From contig CAZEJB010000013.1 in the NCBI GenBank assembly GCA_964512635.1, forward strand, positions 41,520 through 105,519: a stretch of DNA of 64,000 nucleotides, in the 5' to 3' direction. Each line of letters begins with the position of its first letter. Position 1 is the stretch's first letter. The position numbers were made by a program, and so were the translations under genes. Shown one piece after another: positions 1-7,411 of the stretch. The stretch comes from JADZFO01 sp964512635 (GTDB lineage Bacteria > 4484-113 > JAFGCY01). The notes under the pieces were generated by a model. The model was given only the letters and a program-made list of their open reading frames with translations. It ran no database searches and was not told where the DNA came from.

Positions 1-1151
1 TTGCCCAGCTCCAGCGCCCACTCGACGACGTAGCAGGGCAACTGCTCGCCTGCCAGCAGGCGGATCGCCTTCACTGTCGCGTCGTGGCCAGCGTTGACCC
101 ACACTCCCCGGCTGTCTTGCTTCCAGGGCTCGCGGTCGAAGCCCAGGAAGATCCGCTTCACGCCGGCGGCCCGCAGCCCGGCGATGTGCTCGAGGCTCAG
201 GCTCGCGCCGAGGATTCCGACGGCGTTGAAGCCGTGGCAATAGCCGGGGTACAGCGCGTCGAAGTAGCCCTCGACGAGCAGCACCTCCTCGCAGCCTCGC
301 AGCCGCTCCAGACCGACCAGACAGCCGGCCTTGGGCCAGGGCGGGTTGCTGAGGAAGCCATACTTCGCCGGCGAGGGCGCGCCGTCGGACTGCCAGGCGG
401 TCAGTGTCAGCGCCCGCCCGGATGCGCTGCGCACGACGCCGCAGAGGCGGTGCGTCGTGCCGAAGGCGCATTCGCCGCTGCCATCAGTGCTGCGCGGCAG
501 CGCGGTGAACAGCTTGCCCTGGACCCAGTCGTCGATCTTCCAGCGGCCGGATCCGAGCAGCTGGTCTTTCAGGGCGACCTGGTCGGGGTAGGTGCCCAGC
601 GGCATCTGGCCTATCTCGGCCAGGCTGTAGCCCCGGGCGCGCTGCAGGGTCAGGATGATGCGCGCGTCGGCACCGAGCTCGGGATCCGCCTGCGCGTGCT
701 CGCCCTGGCGTTCCAGCAGTTTCAGCGCGCGGCGCAGACGGCCGGCCATCCAGTCAAAGGCATCCTCGAGCAGGTCTTCACGGCCTCGCCGCTCGCGGTA
801 CTCGCGCTCGCCCTTCTCGCTGCGGGTCAGGCTCATGCCGACCCAGCCGGCGATCTCTTCTGCGGCCTCCTGAAAGTCCAGCGACCGGGTTTCCTTGAGC
901 CAGTCGACCACGTCCCAGCCGCGCCCGCGTGGACCGCCGCCCCTGGTGAACTGGCAGCTGGCGCGCTTGCAGCCCGGGGCATGGCCGGTGTGAGCGTTGA
1001 CCGAGAACTTGCCGGCCTCGCCGCAGCCTGGGCAAGCCTGCGCGGTCAGCCAGGGCTGGCCGTTGCCGCTGAAGCTGCAGCCGAATGCGCGCTCCAGCCC
1101 GGCGACGCCGGTGGCCAGGAAGGCGGTCTTGATCTCGTCCCAGCTAGACAC
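1..1151 (-). CDS. DNA primase with zinc finger and Toprim domain (3' end cut by window)
   Basis: The protein begins at GTG 1151 and runs off the left edge after about 383 codons. An N-terminal zinc finger has CPGC at residues 40-43 and further Cys at 61 and 66, as in CHC2-type primases. A Toprim fold follows near residues 285-340, with the acidic motif LLVEGYFDAL and a later LGFDRE motif. The expected role is RNA primer synthesis for replication of the element; a fused helicase would lie beyond the window if present. The start overlaps the stop of the upstream gene by 8 bp, so translation is probably coupled. The primase call is strong; the exact subfamily is not resolved. Confidence 0.85.
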   Translation of the reverse strand, partial: MSSWDEIKTAFLATGVAGLERAFGCSFSGNGQPWLTAQACPGCGEAGKFSVNAHTGHAPGCKRASCQFTRGGGPRGRGWDVVDWLKETRSLDFQEAAEEIAGWVGMSLTRSEKGEREYRERRGREDLLEDAFDWMAGRLRRALKLLERQGEHAQADPELGADARIILTLQRARGYSLAEIGQMPLGTYPDQVALKDQLLGSGRWKIDDWVQGKLFTALPRSTDGSGECAFGTTHRLCGVVRSASGRALTLTAWQSDGAPSPAKYGFLSNPPWPKAGCLVGLERLRGCEEVLLVEGYFDALYPGYCHGFNAVGILGASLSLEHIAGLRAAGVKRIFLGFDREPWKQDSRGVWVNAGHDATVKAIRLLAGEQLPCYVVEWALELG

Positions 1152-1752
1152 CGCTGGACCTCCTCTCGACCAGCGGCCGCAGGAGTGCGATCGTTTCGCC
1201 GTAGTCTTTTTCTTCAAGGCTGAGGCGCTTGATTTCGGCCCGGAGGTTCCTGATCTGGCGTTGTAGCGCCTCTTGGATAGCTTCCATGCGGCGCAGGGTC
1301 TCGGCCGTGCTCTCGATCTTCGGGCCGCGGATATGTGCCGGCAGCCGCGGCTTTTTGACGGGGCGCCCTTCGGTTGCCGCGGGCCTGGTTTTCGTCGAGA
1401 CTATGGGTGCAGGCGGATCAAACTTTGACTGCACGCCGCCCACGAGGGGCTTCGCCAGCCGCACTGCCGGGACCTTGTCCTCGCCTGGGTGAGTGACCCG
1501 CGGCGGCTGTGCTGCTACGGCTTGCAGGTCATTGTGTTCTTTGTGCTCGGCGATCCACTGGTCGCTCAGTCCGAGCAGCCGCGCTGCCAGGCGCTCACTG
1601 CTGAGCCGGTTGGTGCCGTCGCAAAGCTCAAAGACGCCTTGCTGCACGCAAAACCACTGCATGTCGCTGCACGGGTCGAAGTAGGACGAGCCGGCTTCAA
1701 CGCGTTCGAGCGTCTTCACCAGCTTCTGCCAATCTGAGGCACTAGCCGCCAC
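1144..1752 (-). CDS. Hypothetical element protein with C-terminal coiled coil
   Basis: A 202-residue protein from GTG 1752. I recognise no family. The middle is rich in Pro, Lys and Arg and looks disordered. Residues about 150-195 form a heptad-like helix with alternating Leu/Ile and charged residues, probably a coiled coil for oligomerisation. It overlaps the primase start by 8 bp and is overlapped upstream by a 23-codon ORF, so it belongs to the same leftward transcript. A role in replication or primase loading is possible from position only. Confidence 0.6.
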   Translation of the reverse strand: MAASASDWQKLVKTLERVEAGSSYFDPCSDMQWFCVQQGVFELCDGTNRLSSERLAARLLGLSDQWIAEHKEHNDLQAVAAQPPRVTHPGEDKVPAVRLAKPLVGGVQSKFDPPAPIVSTKTRPAATEGRPVKKPRLPAHIRGPKIESTAETLRRMEAIQEALQRQIRNLRAEIKRLSLEEKDYGETIALLRPLVERRSSGV

Positions 1753-1813
1753 CGGCGGGCTCCGCGGACACAGATTCGGCAGGCTCGCGGCCCGCCGTCG
1801 TTTCGTCGACCAT
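1742..1813 (-). CDS. Possible 23-residue leader peptide
   Basis: A short ORF starts at ATG 1813 behind a good Shine-Dalgarno (AGGAG, 6-nt spacing) and stops at 1742, overlapping the next gene's GTG start at 1752 by 11 bp. The peptide is rich in Glu, Ala and Gly. It fills the only gap of about 100 bp in this otherwise overlapping gene chain. It may simply couple translation of the next gene. No homology can be claimed. Confidence 0.4.
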   Translation of the reverse strand: MVDETTAGREPAESVSAEPAGGG

Positions 1814-1858
1814 TTCCAGCTCCTAAGGCGGCACGAGGGGCACTCGGGCCGGGTTCGT

Positions 1859-2368
1859 CTACTTCTTCGCCGCGTCCGCGGCTTCGTACTTCTTCAGCTC
1901 GGCCTGCAGGTGCGCGGCCGTGTTCATGTCGCGCTCGAGCAGCGCGATTGCCAGCTTGAGCTCGATCTGCAGCCGCAAGGGCTTGTTCTGGGCCTCGGCC
2001 AGGATCAGATCCAGCTTCGCCCGGGTCAACGGGTTGCCGTCCACGCGCTCGACCGGGATCACCCAGGCGAAGGTCGTCGTCGTGCAGCCGGGCTCGTCGG
2101 GGCTGCGGTGGCGCAGGGTCCGCCCGCTGCAGCCCAGCGCCTTCAGCCGTGGCCCGTAGTGCCGCGTGCCGCTGCCTGTGTAGGCGTAGACCGAGCCGAG
2201 GCCCGGCAGCGCGCGTGCTGGCCGGCTTTTGCTCAGCACCGGCCCGCCCTTGTCCTTGTCGGGGTTGATTGCCATCAGCGTCCTCAGGCCCAGCTGCAGA
2301 GTGCTGCGCTGGGCAGATCCAGGGCGGCCGATGTTGGCCGCCGGTGTTGCCATCGCGGGCCGGCTCAT
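1859..2368 (-). CDS. Hypothetical element protein
   Basis: A 169-residue protein. ATG 2368 is chosen because it forms an ATGA overlap with the upstream stop; an upstream extension is possible but would overlap more. The first half is basic and Gly/Pro-rich. The last 60 residues look helical, with a Lys/Glu-rich end. No conserved motif is recognised. It lies in the leftward operon between a Cys-rich protein and the primase side of the element. Confidence 0.6.
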   Translation of the reverse strand: MSRPAMATPAANIGRPGSAQRSTLQLGLRTLMAINPDKDKGGPVLSKSRPARALPGLGSVYAYTGSGTRHYGPRLKALGCSGRTLRHRSPDEPGCTTTTFAWVIPVERVDGNPLTRAKLDLILAEAQNKPLRLQIELKLAIALLERDMNTAAHLQAELKKYEAADAAKK

Positions 2369-2709
2369 GGCATCACCAGTTCCGGCGGCGCACAGGTGCT
2401 GCACAGGTTCGCGCCGACCCAGCTGCAGCCGCCCTCACAGGCGTCATGCTCGGTGCAGCCACAGATCCGGCAGCTGTGGATTCCGTACTCGCCGAGGAGC
2501 TGGCAGACCAGCTGCCCCGCGGCGTTCAGCGCCGCGGCCTGCTGGCTCTCGCTGAGGCCTGTCCACTGGTACTCCTCCTCAGCGGCCAGGCGCTCGTCGG
2601 CCATGTCCGGTGTCTCGCCCTCGCGCATGTCGATCACGCTGAAGTTGCGCGCGCCGAGCAGCACCAGCGCGTGCGCGAGCAGGGTCACGGTTTCTTTGGG
2701 CTCAATCAT
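2365..2709 (-). CDS. Phage-type small Cys-rich (zinc-binding) protein
   Basis: A 114-residue protein. Its last 35 residues contain CRICGCTEHDACEGGC, then a Trp and a closing CSTC, a Cys-rich pattern I associate with small phage and prophage proteins and that probably binds zinc. The N-terminal 70 residues are helical and acidic. ATGA overlaps link it to both neighbours (stop 2365-2367 with ATG 2368; ATG 2709 with stop 2706). The function is unknown; a nucleic-acid binding or host-interaction role is only a guess. Confidence 0.7.
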   Translation of the reverse strand: MIEPKETVTLLAHALVLLGARNFSVIDMREGETPDMADERLAAEEEYQWTGLSESQQAAALNAAGQLVCQLLGEYGIHSCRICGCTEHDACEGGCSWVGANLCSTCAPPELVMP

Positions 2710-3071
2710 CGACTTGCTCCCCCCGCTCTGAGGCTCCCTTTCGGCATTGGCGGCACCAGCCAGAGCAGGGGCTCATGCTCGAGCAACTTCGCCAGCTCCT
2801 GGCTACTCAGCCGCGGCCCGCAGGCCTCGCCGTCCCGACCGAACTGCTCCCAGAAGTAGCAGCGCAGGCTGCCAGGGTTGCAGCCGCGCTTGAAGACCCT
2901 GCCGCGCGGCGCCATCAGCAGTGCGCCGTTGAAGCTGTTGGTCAGCCGCAGCGCCAGCTGCCGCGCCCAGAGAATCGCTTCGCCGGCGGGATGCTCACGC
3001 TTGACCTGCAGCAGCCACTGCATTTCCACTTCAGTGGCCACGGCTTCGGGAAGTAGCTTGGTAGGGCTCAT
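2706..3071 (-). CDS. Hypothetical element protein
   Basis: A 121-residue protein from ATG 3071, which overlaps the upstream stop as ATGA. It is Leu-, Arg- and Trp-containing and appears globular, with no membrane segment and only two Cys residues, which do not form a pair. I recognise no family. Its only context is the leftward polycistronic chain. Confidence 0.6.
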   Translation of the reverse strand: MSPTKLLPEAVATEVEMQWLLQVKREHPAGEAILWARQLALRLTNSFNGALLMAPRGRVFKRGCNPGSLRCYFWEQFGRDGEACGPRLSSQELAKLLEHEPLLWLVPPMPKGSLRAGGASR

Positions 3072-3556
3072 CGACCTGTCTCCGTTGTGTGAATTTGCCT
3101 GGACCGGCTCAGGGTCTCGAGGGCGATCCGCTCGCCTGTCTCGGCGCAGTCGAAGCGTGCGCCAAGCTCGGAGCGCCGGGCTGCTTCAGCCCAGACTCGC
3201 CGGGCCAGCCAGGCGCGCAGGCCTAGGATTTGCGCCTCTTCGCCGCAGGCCTTTGCCGGGGCGGCGCAGAAGCTCGGAAGGTGGGGCAGGATCAGTTCAG
3301 GCGGTGCCGCTGCAGCCCCGGCGGGCTGCAGGGCCAGCAGTGCCAGCAGAAAGGCAGCCACGATCAGCAGCACAAGAATCACAGATCCGGACGCCGCGCT
3401 TTTCTCGCTCGCCTGGCTGTGTCCGGTCTGGTTCAGGGCGCTCAGGCTGCGGCCGCTCTGGATGCCCCCGGCGAGTCGGCGCGACTTCTCGCTCCGATAG
3501 TCACGCACGGCCTGGCCGCTGCGCAGCATCCGCTCGTTGTAGCTCTCGTGTCCCAT
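3068..3556 (-). CDS. Hypothetical protein with one transmembrane helix
   Basis: A 162-residue protein from ATG 3556. Longer in-frame starts would run through the neighbouring zinc-finger gene and have aberrant composition. Residues about 1-55 are polar and basic. A hydrophobic helix of about 20 residues (begins SVILVLLIVAAF) spans roughly 58-78, followed by a 75-residue domain with three Cys. Topology is not certain. Its stop forms ATGA with the next gene. No family is recognised. Confidence 0.55.
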   Translation of the reverse strand: MGHESYNERMLRSGQAVRDYRSEKSRRLAGGIQSGRSLSALNQTGHSQASEKSAASGSVILVLLIVAAFLLALLALQPAGAAAAPPELILPHLPSFCAAPAKACGEEAQILGLRAWLARRVWAEAARRSELGARFDCAETGERIALETLSRSRQIHTTETGR

Positions 3557-3578
3557 CCGCGACCCCCTGTCGGTCTGT

Positions 3579-3788
3579 CTAGGCCCGATCCCGCTTTGCC
3601 CGGACTCTCTCGATTGCCCGTCGGCGATATCGCTCGGCGTTTCTCCTGGAACCGCAGGCCCGGCACTCGAAGCGCCGCAGCGGGCAGCCCCGCCGCTGCA
3701 GGCTGAAATGCTCAGGCGCCTTCCATTCCTCGCCCGGCGGGCAGCTGCAACACTTGAGCAGCCCGTCCTTCGTCGCTCTCTTGCGCAT
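3579..3788 (-). CDS. Small zinc-ribbon protein
   Basis: A 69-residue protein from ATG 3788. It has CCSC near residue 13 and CRAC near residue 46, followed by an Arg-rich helix: a compact zinc ribbon with a basic tail, typical of small phage nucleic-acid-binding proteins. The start lies 77 bp inside the 3' end of the upstream gene in another frame. Either both are expressed or the upstream gene ends earlier through an undetected frameshift. Confidence 0.6.
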   Translation of the reverse strand: MRKRATKDGLLKCCSCPPGEEWKAPEHFSLQRRGCPLRRFECRACGSRRNAERYRRRAIERVRAKRDRA

Positions 3789-4461
3789 GCCTTGTCTCCT
3801 GTCGGGCCGCCCATCGCTCGTCGAGCTCACGCTCTCGCGCGGCCTCGCGCTCGATGTCTGCCGGCGCGAACTGCTGCCGGCTGAGGTTCGGGTTCTTGTG
3901 CAGCTCCGGCGGCAGCGCCAGCTTCTGCGCGAAGATCCGCAGCCCGTGGCCGTCGCAGAGGTACTCGACCCGGGTGACGCCCTTGTCGGTCTTGCTGCGG
4001 TGCAGCCAGACAGCTTCATCGCAGCAGCCCGTGCGCGCGCACTTCGCCTGCAGCAGCCGTCGGTGGCCGCGCCCGGCGCAGTCGCGGCAGATGTGCGTGC
4101 CGTGTTCCGGGTGGTAAATCGAGCCGCTGCCGCTGCAGCGCTCGCACGGCTGCTCCCGGCCAGGGGCCATCGGCGGGTACCAGAACGGCGGCGGCTGTTC
4201 GGCGTCGCCGCGCCTGAACATCTCGTGGCTGTGGCTCATCTCGTCTCCATGCCCCGGTGCCGCAGGCCCGCGGGCCTGGGTTATGCTTGGCGCCGGTCTG
4301 CGGCCGGTGGCCATGGCGGTGATCCGCGCCACCTGCGCGGCCTTCTCCCGCTTCGTCCTGCTCTCGATGTCTCGCGCCGCCTGGACCAGCTCGGCTGCTC
4401 CCGCCGCCGATTCGAGGGCCTGCCCTGAGCGCCGCGTACCCCTCCAAGCCGGCCAGCTCAT
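3712..4461 (-). CDS. Protein with DnaJ-type zinc finger
   Basis: A 249-residue protein from ATG 4461, in an ATGA overlap with the upstream stop. After an Arg/Ala-rich N-terminus, residues about 105-132 contain CERCSGSG and CRDCAGRG, two CxxCxGxG repeats like half of a DnaJ zinc-binding domain. A further CxxxxCC sits near residue 140. No J domain is present, so it is not a chaperone DnaJ. Such single fingers occur in phage proteins. The C-terminal 25 codons overlap the next gene. Confidence 0.6.
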   Translation of the reverse strand: MSWPAWRGTRRSGQALESAAGAAELVQAARDIESRTKREKAAQVARITAMATGRRPAPSITQARGPAAPGHGDEMSHSHEMFRRGDAEQPPPFWYPPMAPGREQPCERCSGSGSIYHPEHGTHICRDCAGRGHRRLLQAKCARTGCCDEAVWLHRSKTDKGVTRVEYLCDGHGLRIFAQKLALPPELHKNPNLSRQQFAPADIEREAARERELDERWAARQETRHAQESDEGRAAQVLQLPAGRGMEGA

Positions 4462-4709
4462 TCGCTCTCTTCCTCGTCGCTGCCGATGGGCCGCGCTACG
4501 ATTCCAACAGCGCCAAGCACCAGGGGGCTGAAGCTCTCTTCCTGGGGCTCGGGAGGGGCGGACGGCTCTTCCAGCCAGCAGCGCACCAGCGTCTCGATGT
4601 TGGTTCCGATCTCCATTGCCGCCTCGCGGGCAATGCCTTCCTGCTGTAGCAGCGCGGATACAGCGCTGCCGCTGCGGCTGGCGATCTCACAGACCTTCGC
4701 GTGGGACAT
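4458..4709 (-). CDS. Hypothetical small element protein
   Basis: An 83-residue protein. ATG 4709 shares one base with the upstream stop (TGATG), so translation is coupled. The first 50 residues are predicted helical, with a pattern that could be a small DNA-binding or adaptor fold. The C-terminus is very acidic (ends DEEESE). No family is recognised. Confidence 0.6.
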   Translation of the reverse strand: MSHAKVCEIASRSGSAVSALLQQEGIAREAAMEIGTNIETLVRCWLEEPSAPPEPQEESFSPLVLGAVGIVARPIGSDEEESE

Positions 4710-4918
4710 CAGGCGGCCTCCTCGGTCTCGCTCTCGTGGCTTTGAAAAGGAACGGGCGGCTCGACGGGGTTCGGGATGCCGCCAGCGGCTTCCCGGGCGC
4801 GGCCTTCGGCGACGCGCTGCCAGAGCCAGTCGATCTCGGCCTGCACGTGCGCCGCATAGCCCGGCGCGCCAGGGTTGGCCGCGGCATCAGGAAAGCGGTC
4901 GATCAGTGCGGTGGACAT
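4709..4918 (-). CDS. Hypothetical small element protein
   Basis: A 69-residue protein. ATG 4918 is preferred because GAGG lies 7 nt upstream; an in-frame GTG at 4921 is an alternative. The sequence is acidic and helical, containing an IDWLWQR stretch, and has no Cys or membrane segment. It is the second gene of the leftward arm, 94 bp after the excisionase-like gene. Confidence 0.6.
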   Translation of the reverse strand: MSTALIDRFPDAAANPGAPGYAAHVQAEIDWLWQRVAEGRAREAAGGIPNPVEPPVPFQSHESETEEAA

Positions 4919-5011
4919 CACAGGACCTCACCACTGCGGGTAAAATCAGCCAGCCCGGGGGCCCGGCTAGCTTCGCGCCCCCGGGTGTCGATCTGGCTTA
5001 CTTCTTTGTTG

Positions 5012-5230
5012 CTAAGCACTCCGCATCTCCTGTTCTTCCTGCAGGCCCAGGTACCGCAGAACTTCCGATCGCACAAAACGCAGGGGCTCCTGCTTGCTAA
5101 GGCGCGGGAGGCTCTTGATGCGGCCAAGCCTGTGGTGGTGCCGAACGGTCTTGGCGGAGCGCTGCGAGAACTTGGCGACGTCCTCCACGGAACAAATCGC
5201 TGGCAGTTCTGTGTTGATAGTTGTAGGCAT
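5012..5230 (-). CDS. Excisionase/AlpA-like helix-turn-helix protein
   Basis: A 72-residue protein from ATG 5230. Residues about 13-50 match a MerR/excisionase-type winged helix: a SVEDVAKFSQRSAKTV helix-turn-helix, then basic residues and a strand with LRFVRSEVLRYL. Small proteins of this kind act as recombination directionality factors or early activators in mobile elements. It is the first leftward gene and sits opposite the repressor-like gene. The predicted promoter leaves almost no 5' leader. Confidence 0.7.
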   Translation of the reverse strand: MPTTINTELPAICSVEDVAKFSQRSAKTVRHHHRLGRIKSLPRLSKQEPLRFVRSEVLRYLGLQEEQEMRSA

Positions 5231-5238
5231 GTCGCCAA

Positions 5239-5267
5239 AGGTTACCCGACATAGCTAAAGCTGTCAA
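5239..5267 (-). promoter_or_regulatory. Leftward element promoter
   Basis: On the minus strand a perfect -35 TTGACA (5267-5262) is followed after 17 bp by TAACCT (5244-5239). Predicted initiation near 5232 lies only a few bases before ATG 5230, so the mRNA of the excisionase-like gene would be nearly leaderless. Confidence 0.55.
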
Positions 5268-5284
5268 GGAATATGGGCAGGAAA

Positions 5285-5302
5285 TTTCGGGAAAATCCGA
5301 AA
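5285..5302. promoter_or_regulatory. Candidate operator palindrome between divergent promoters
   Basis: Perfect 6-bp inverted arms, TTTCGG and CCGAAA, are separated by 6 bp. The site lies between the -35 boxes of the leftward and rightward promoters. A further CGAAAT half-site lies at 5319-5324 in the rightward promoter spacer. The likely ligand is the helix-turn-helix protein encoded at 5384-5815. Confidence 0.45.
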
Positions 5303-5309
5303 CAGTGGA

Positions 5310-5337
5310 TTGACATATCGAAATTATGCGTTACACT
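5310..5337 (+). promoter_or_regulatory. Rightward element promoter
   Basis: TTGACA (5310-5315), a 16-bp spacer and TACACT (5332-5337) precede the regulator's GTG start at 5384, giving a leader of roughly 40 nt. This is the ordinary two-box arrangement, with a perfect -35. Confidence 0.6.
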
Positions 5338-5383
5338 TTGCCCGTGATAGCCCAACAAGGCTAAACGCTGTACACTTTTCAGC

Positions 5384-5815
5384 GTGAAGGAGCGGAGCGA
5401 ATTGACGGCCATCATCGCCACGGCGATACGTAAGGCGAGCGACCGCCTGGGGGACCAGGGCAAGCTGGCCGCAGCGCTCGGCATGAACCGCGGTAATCTC
5501 AGCGACTGGAAGAACGGCCACGTAGAGCGCTTCGACCTTGAGAAGCTAGTGGCACTCTTCGACGCTGCTGAGATGAGCCTCGCAGCCTTGCAGGGGCTAG
5601 GCGAGGAACCCGAAGGCAAGCTACTTTCAGAGATTGCCGCGGGCGTAAAGCGAATCGAGGCGCGGATCAGTGGCGGCTACGTGATTGCCCCTGACTTGCC
5701 TGAGTCAATTCAGGTCCACGTAGGCGAAGAGGTCAAGGGCAGGGTTAGAAGCCGCCCGTTACCGAAGAACGCGGAAAACGCGAGTACTAAGAGTCGAAGG
5801 AGGAAGGCGGAGTGA
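5384..5815 (+). CDS. Cro/CI-like transcriptional regulator of the element
   Basis: A 143-residue protein starting at GTG 5384. The N-terminal 70 residues hold a helix-turn-helix of the lambda-repressor type: GKLAAALGMNRGNLSDWKNG is the turn and recognition helix. The C-terminal half lacks a LexA-type peptidase motif, has low complexity and ends in a basic tail (SRRRKAE). It is expected to repress one or both divergent promoters and so control entry into the leftward replication programme. Its stop overlaps the next gene's start. Confidence 0.75.
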   Translation: MKERSELTAIIATAIRKASDRLGDQGKLAAALGMNRGNLSDWKNGHVERFDLEKLVALFDAAEMSLAALQGLGEEPEGKLLSEIAAGVKRIEARISGGYVIAPDLPESIQVHVGEEVKGRVRSRPLPKNAENASTKSRRRKAE

Positions 5816-6699
5816 TGGCGCCCTTTGTGGCTGATTTAAAATGCTATGAGACCTTTGTTAGCTATCGGAACCAGCAACTATCTGAGTTCTTTGCACGTCT
5901 GGACATCGGCGACGTTGTATCCGGCTTTCATATTCTCAACGAATGGGTCGCGCTCTACGAACGCGAGAAGCAGCTGGCCTATGGTCCCTGGCGTTTAACC
6001 TGGGCCTACGGATACGCCGCGATGAGTTGTGTGGCAGCGCAGATTTACCTCTACAGCGGAGAGACAGGTGAGGCGCTGAACAGCCTAGAGGATGCGCGTT
6101 GGTGGCTTAATGCACACGAGCAGGACGAGGTCCGGGGCCTGAGCAAAGGCTGGAATGATGTGCGCTGCTCCCTGCTGACGTCCAGCGGGTTGCTACTGAT
6201 GCTTCATCCAGAGTTGGCTACGGCCAGTCCAGTCAAACTCGGCGATCTACCTGCACTTCAGAAGCGTTGTTTGAGCGCGTTGCCAGTCATTAGCAGCGCG
6301 GCGACGCGCAAGGTGTACCGGGACGGACTCGATCTTGCGATGGTGTACTCACTTGCGGCGCAGCTGCTGCACGGACGAGTGAAAAAGTATGAACAGGTGC
6401 GCAGGAGACTGATCCGCCTGATCGGCACTCCGCTTCCTGAGCAGCCTCCGGTCTGTGAAGATGATGGGCAGCGTGCTGCCTACTGGTTCCTGGCTCAGGT
6501 GCTGGAGGCGGTAGGTGAGCGAAGGTCTCGCAGCAAGCTGCGCGAGTTTGCAGAGCAGGAGCGTTCCAGGCTTAAGTCCGACTTCAGTGAGAACAGCGAA
6601 CCTGAGCTTAGTCGTGCGCAGATTAGGACCGATGCGCTGCTAAAGCATCTCGGTGCCGCTCCAAGCCTCGAAGTAATTGAGGGCCGACGTGTCAGTTGA
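5812..6699 (+). CDS. Hypothetical protein coupled to the regulator
   Basis: A 295-residue soluble protein, mostly helical and Leu/Trp/Tyr-rich, with a spacing that could be TPR-like solenoid repeats. GTG 5812 has AAGGAGG 8 nt upstream; ATG 5815 is in the same frame. The start lies within the stop of the regulator, so the two are translated as a pair. No catalytic motif is recognised. A regulatory partner or effector role is inferred from the tight coupling. Confidence 0.65.
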   Translation: MMAPFVADLKCYETFVSYRNQQLSEFFARLDIGDVVSGFHILNEWVALYEREKQLAYGPWRLTWAYGYAAMSCVAAQIYLYSGETGEALNSLEDARWWLNAHEQDEVRGLSKGWNDVRCSLLTSSGLLLMLHPELATASPVKLGDLPALQKRCLSALPVISSAATRKVYRDGLDLAMVYSLAAQLLHGRVKKYEQVRRRLIRLIGTPLPEQPPVCEDDGQRAAYWFLAQVLEAVGERRSRSKLREFAEQERSRLKSDFSENSEPELSRAQIRTDALLKHLGAAPSLEVIEGRRVS

Positions 6700-6970
6700 T
6701 GAAGAAGCTGACAGTGTCGTCGCCGGTTGGCGGGGCAAAGCTACCGCCAAAGGCCTCCCACCAGGCCTTCGGAAGATCCATCTGGATATTCCCGCCGTGG
6801 TAGATATCCTCGAAGGTCGCTGTGGCGGCCACCGGGACGGTGTCGAAGTGGTACTTGCCGGCGACGCTGTTCCAGGCCTGCTCAGCAGAGCTCAAGGCCA
6901 GAGCGGCGGCAGCGGTAAGTACAACCAGCAGCCCGGCCAATATTGCGGCCGCAATGCGGGGCTTGAACAT
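6692..6970 (-). CDS. Small secreted protein
   Basis: A 92-residue protein. ATG 6970 has GGAGG 6 nt upstream. Residues 1-25 form a signal peptide (MFKPRIAAAILAG, then a hydrophobic core), leaving a mature chain of about 67 residues with a conserved-looking acidic, Trp/Phe-rich end. It has no Cys. It is encoded against the direction of its neighbours and converges with the preceding gene, overlapping it by 8 bp. Its leader contains two overlapping inverted repeats. The function is unknown. Confidence 0.6.
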   Translation of the reverse strand: MFKPRIAAAILAGLLVVLTAAAALALSSAEQAWNSVAGKYHFDTVPVAATATFEDIYHGGNIQMDLPKAWWEAFGGSFAPPTGDDTVSFFIN

Positions 6971-6987
6971 GCTAATCCTCCATCTTC

Positions 6988-7036
6988 CGGTATCCGGGCC
7001 TGACGCCAATCAACTCCGGATACCGACACCTGTCGG
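6988..7036 (-). promoter_or_regulatory. Overlapping inverted repeats in the leader of the small secreted gene
   Basis: Perfect 10-bp arms CGGTATCCGG (6988-6997) and CCGGATACCG (7016-7025) bracket 18 bp. A second dyad, CCGACA and TGTCGG, occupies 7023-7036 and shares 3 bases with the first. A TATAAT lies upstream on the minus strand (7072-7067). If transcribed, the two hairpins would be mutually exclusive; alternatively these are protein operators. Confidence 0.4.
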
Positions 7037-7160
7037 GGCGGGCTTCGGCTCGCCTCGACTTCCAGAATTATAGACCAAACTTCGTGTAATACTGTCAAGT
7101 TGAGGCATCATTCACATGTTATGCTTCAGCGACCTCGGATATTTCCACTGGGGGAAGGTT

Positions 7161-7391
7161 ATGTTGAAGACGTTGGTTTCTCGTATTCCGATAGCGCTCG
7201 TCGGCTTGCTGCTGATGGGTTCCATGGCCCTGGCCGGCGACAGCGAGGTAAAGGTCCACATTACCAAGACCGGCACCAAGTACCACAAGGCCGGCTGTCG
7301 TTACCTCAGCAAGAGCGACTACACGATCACGCTCAAGGAAGCCAAAGAACGCGGCTACGATGCCTGCAAGGTATGCAAGCCGCCGCAGTAG
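7161..7391 (+). CDS. Secreted Cys/His small protein (nuclease-tail-like)
   Basis: A 76-residue protein. ATG 7161 follows a GGGGAAGG ribosome site. Residues 1-25 are a signal peptide ending near SMALAGD. The mature 50 residues read KYHKAGCRYL early and CKVCKPP at the end, with one more conserved-looking Gly-Tyr. This Cys/His module resembles the short C-terminal domain found on some extracellular micrococcal-type nucleases, and a secreted nuclease-like gene lies 650 bp downstream. Metal binding is likely; the activity is unknown. Confidence 0.65.
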   Translation: MLKTLVSRIPIALVGLLLMGSMALAGDSEVKVHITKTGTKYHKAGCRYLSKSDYTITLKEAKERGYDACKVCKPPQ

Positions 7392-7411
7392 TTTTCGCGC
7401 TGGGAGAAGTG

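Noticed and set aside
84..1223. Plus-strand open frame opposite the primase
   Set aside because: The minus strand has the zinc finger and Toprim motifs in order; the plus frame has no start context or family.
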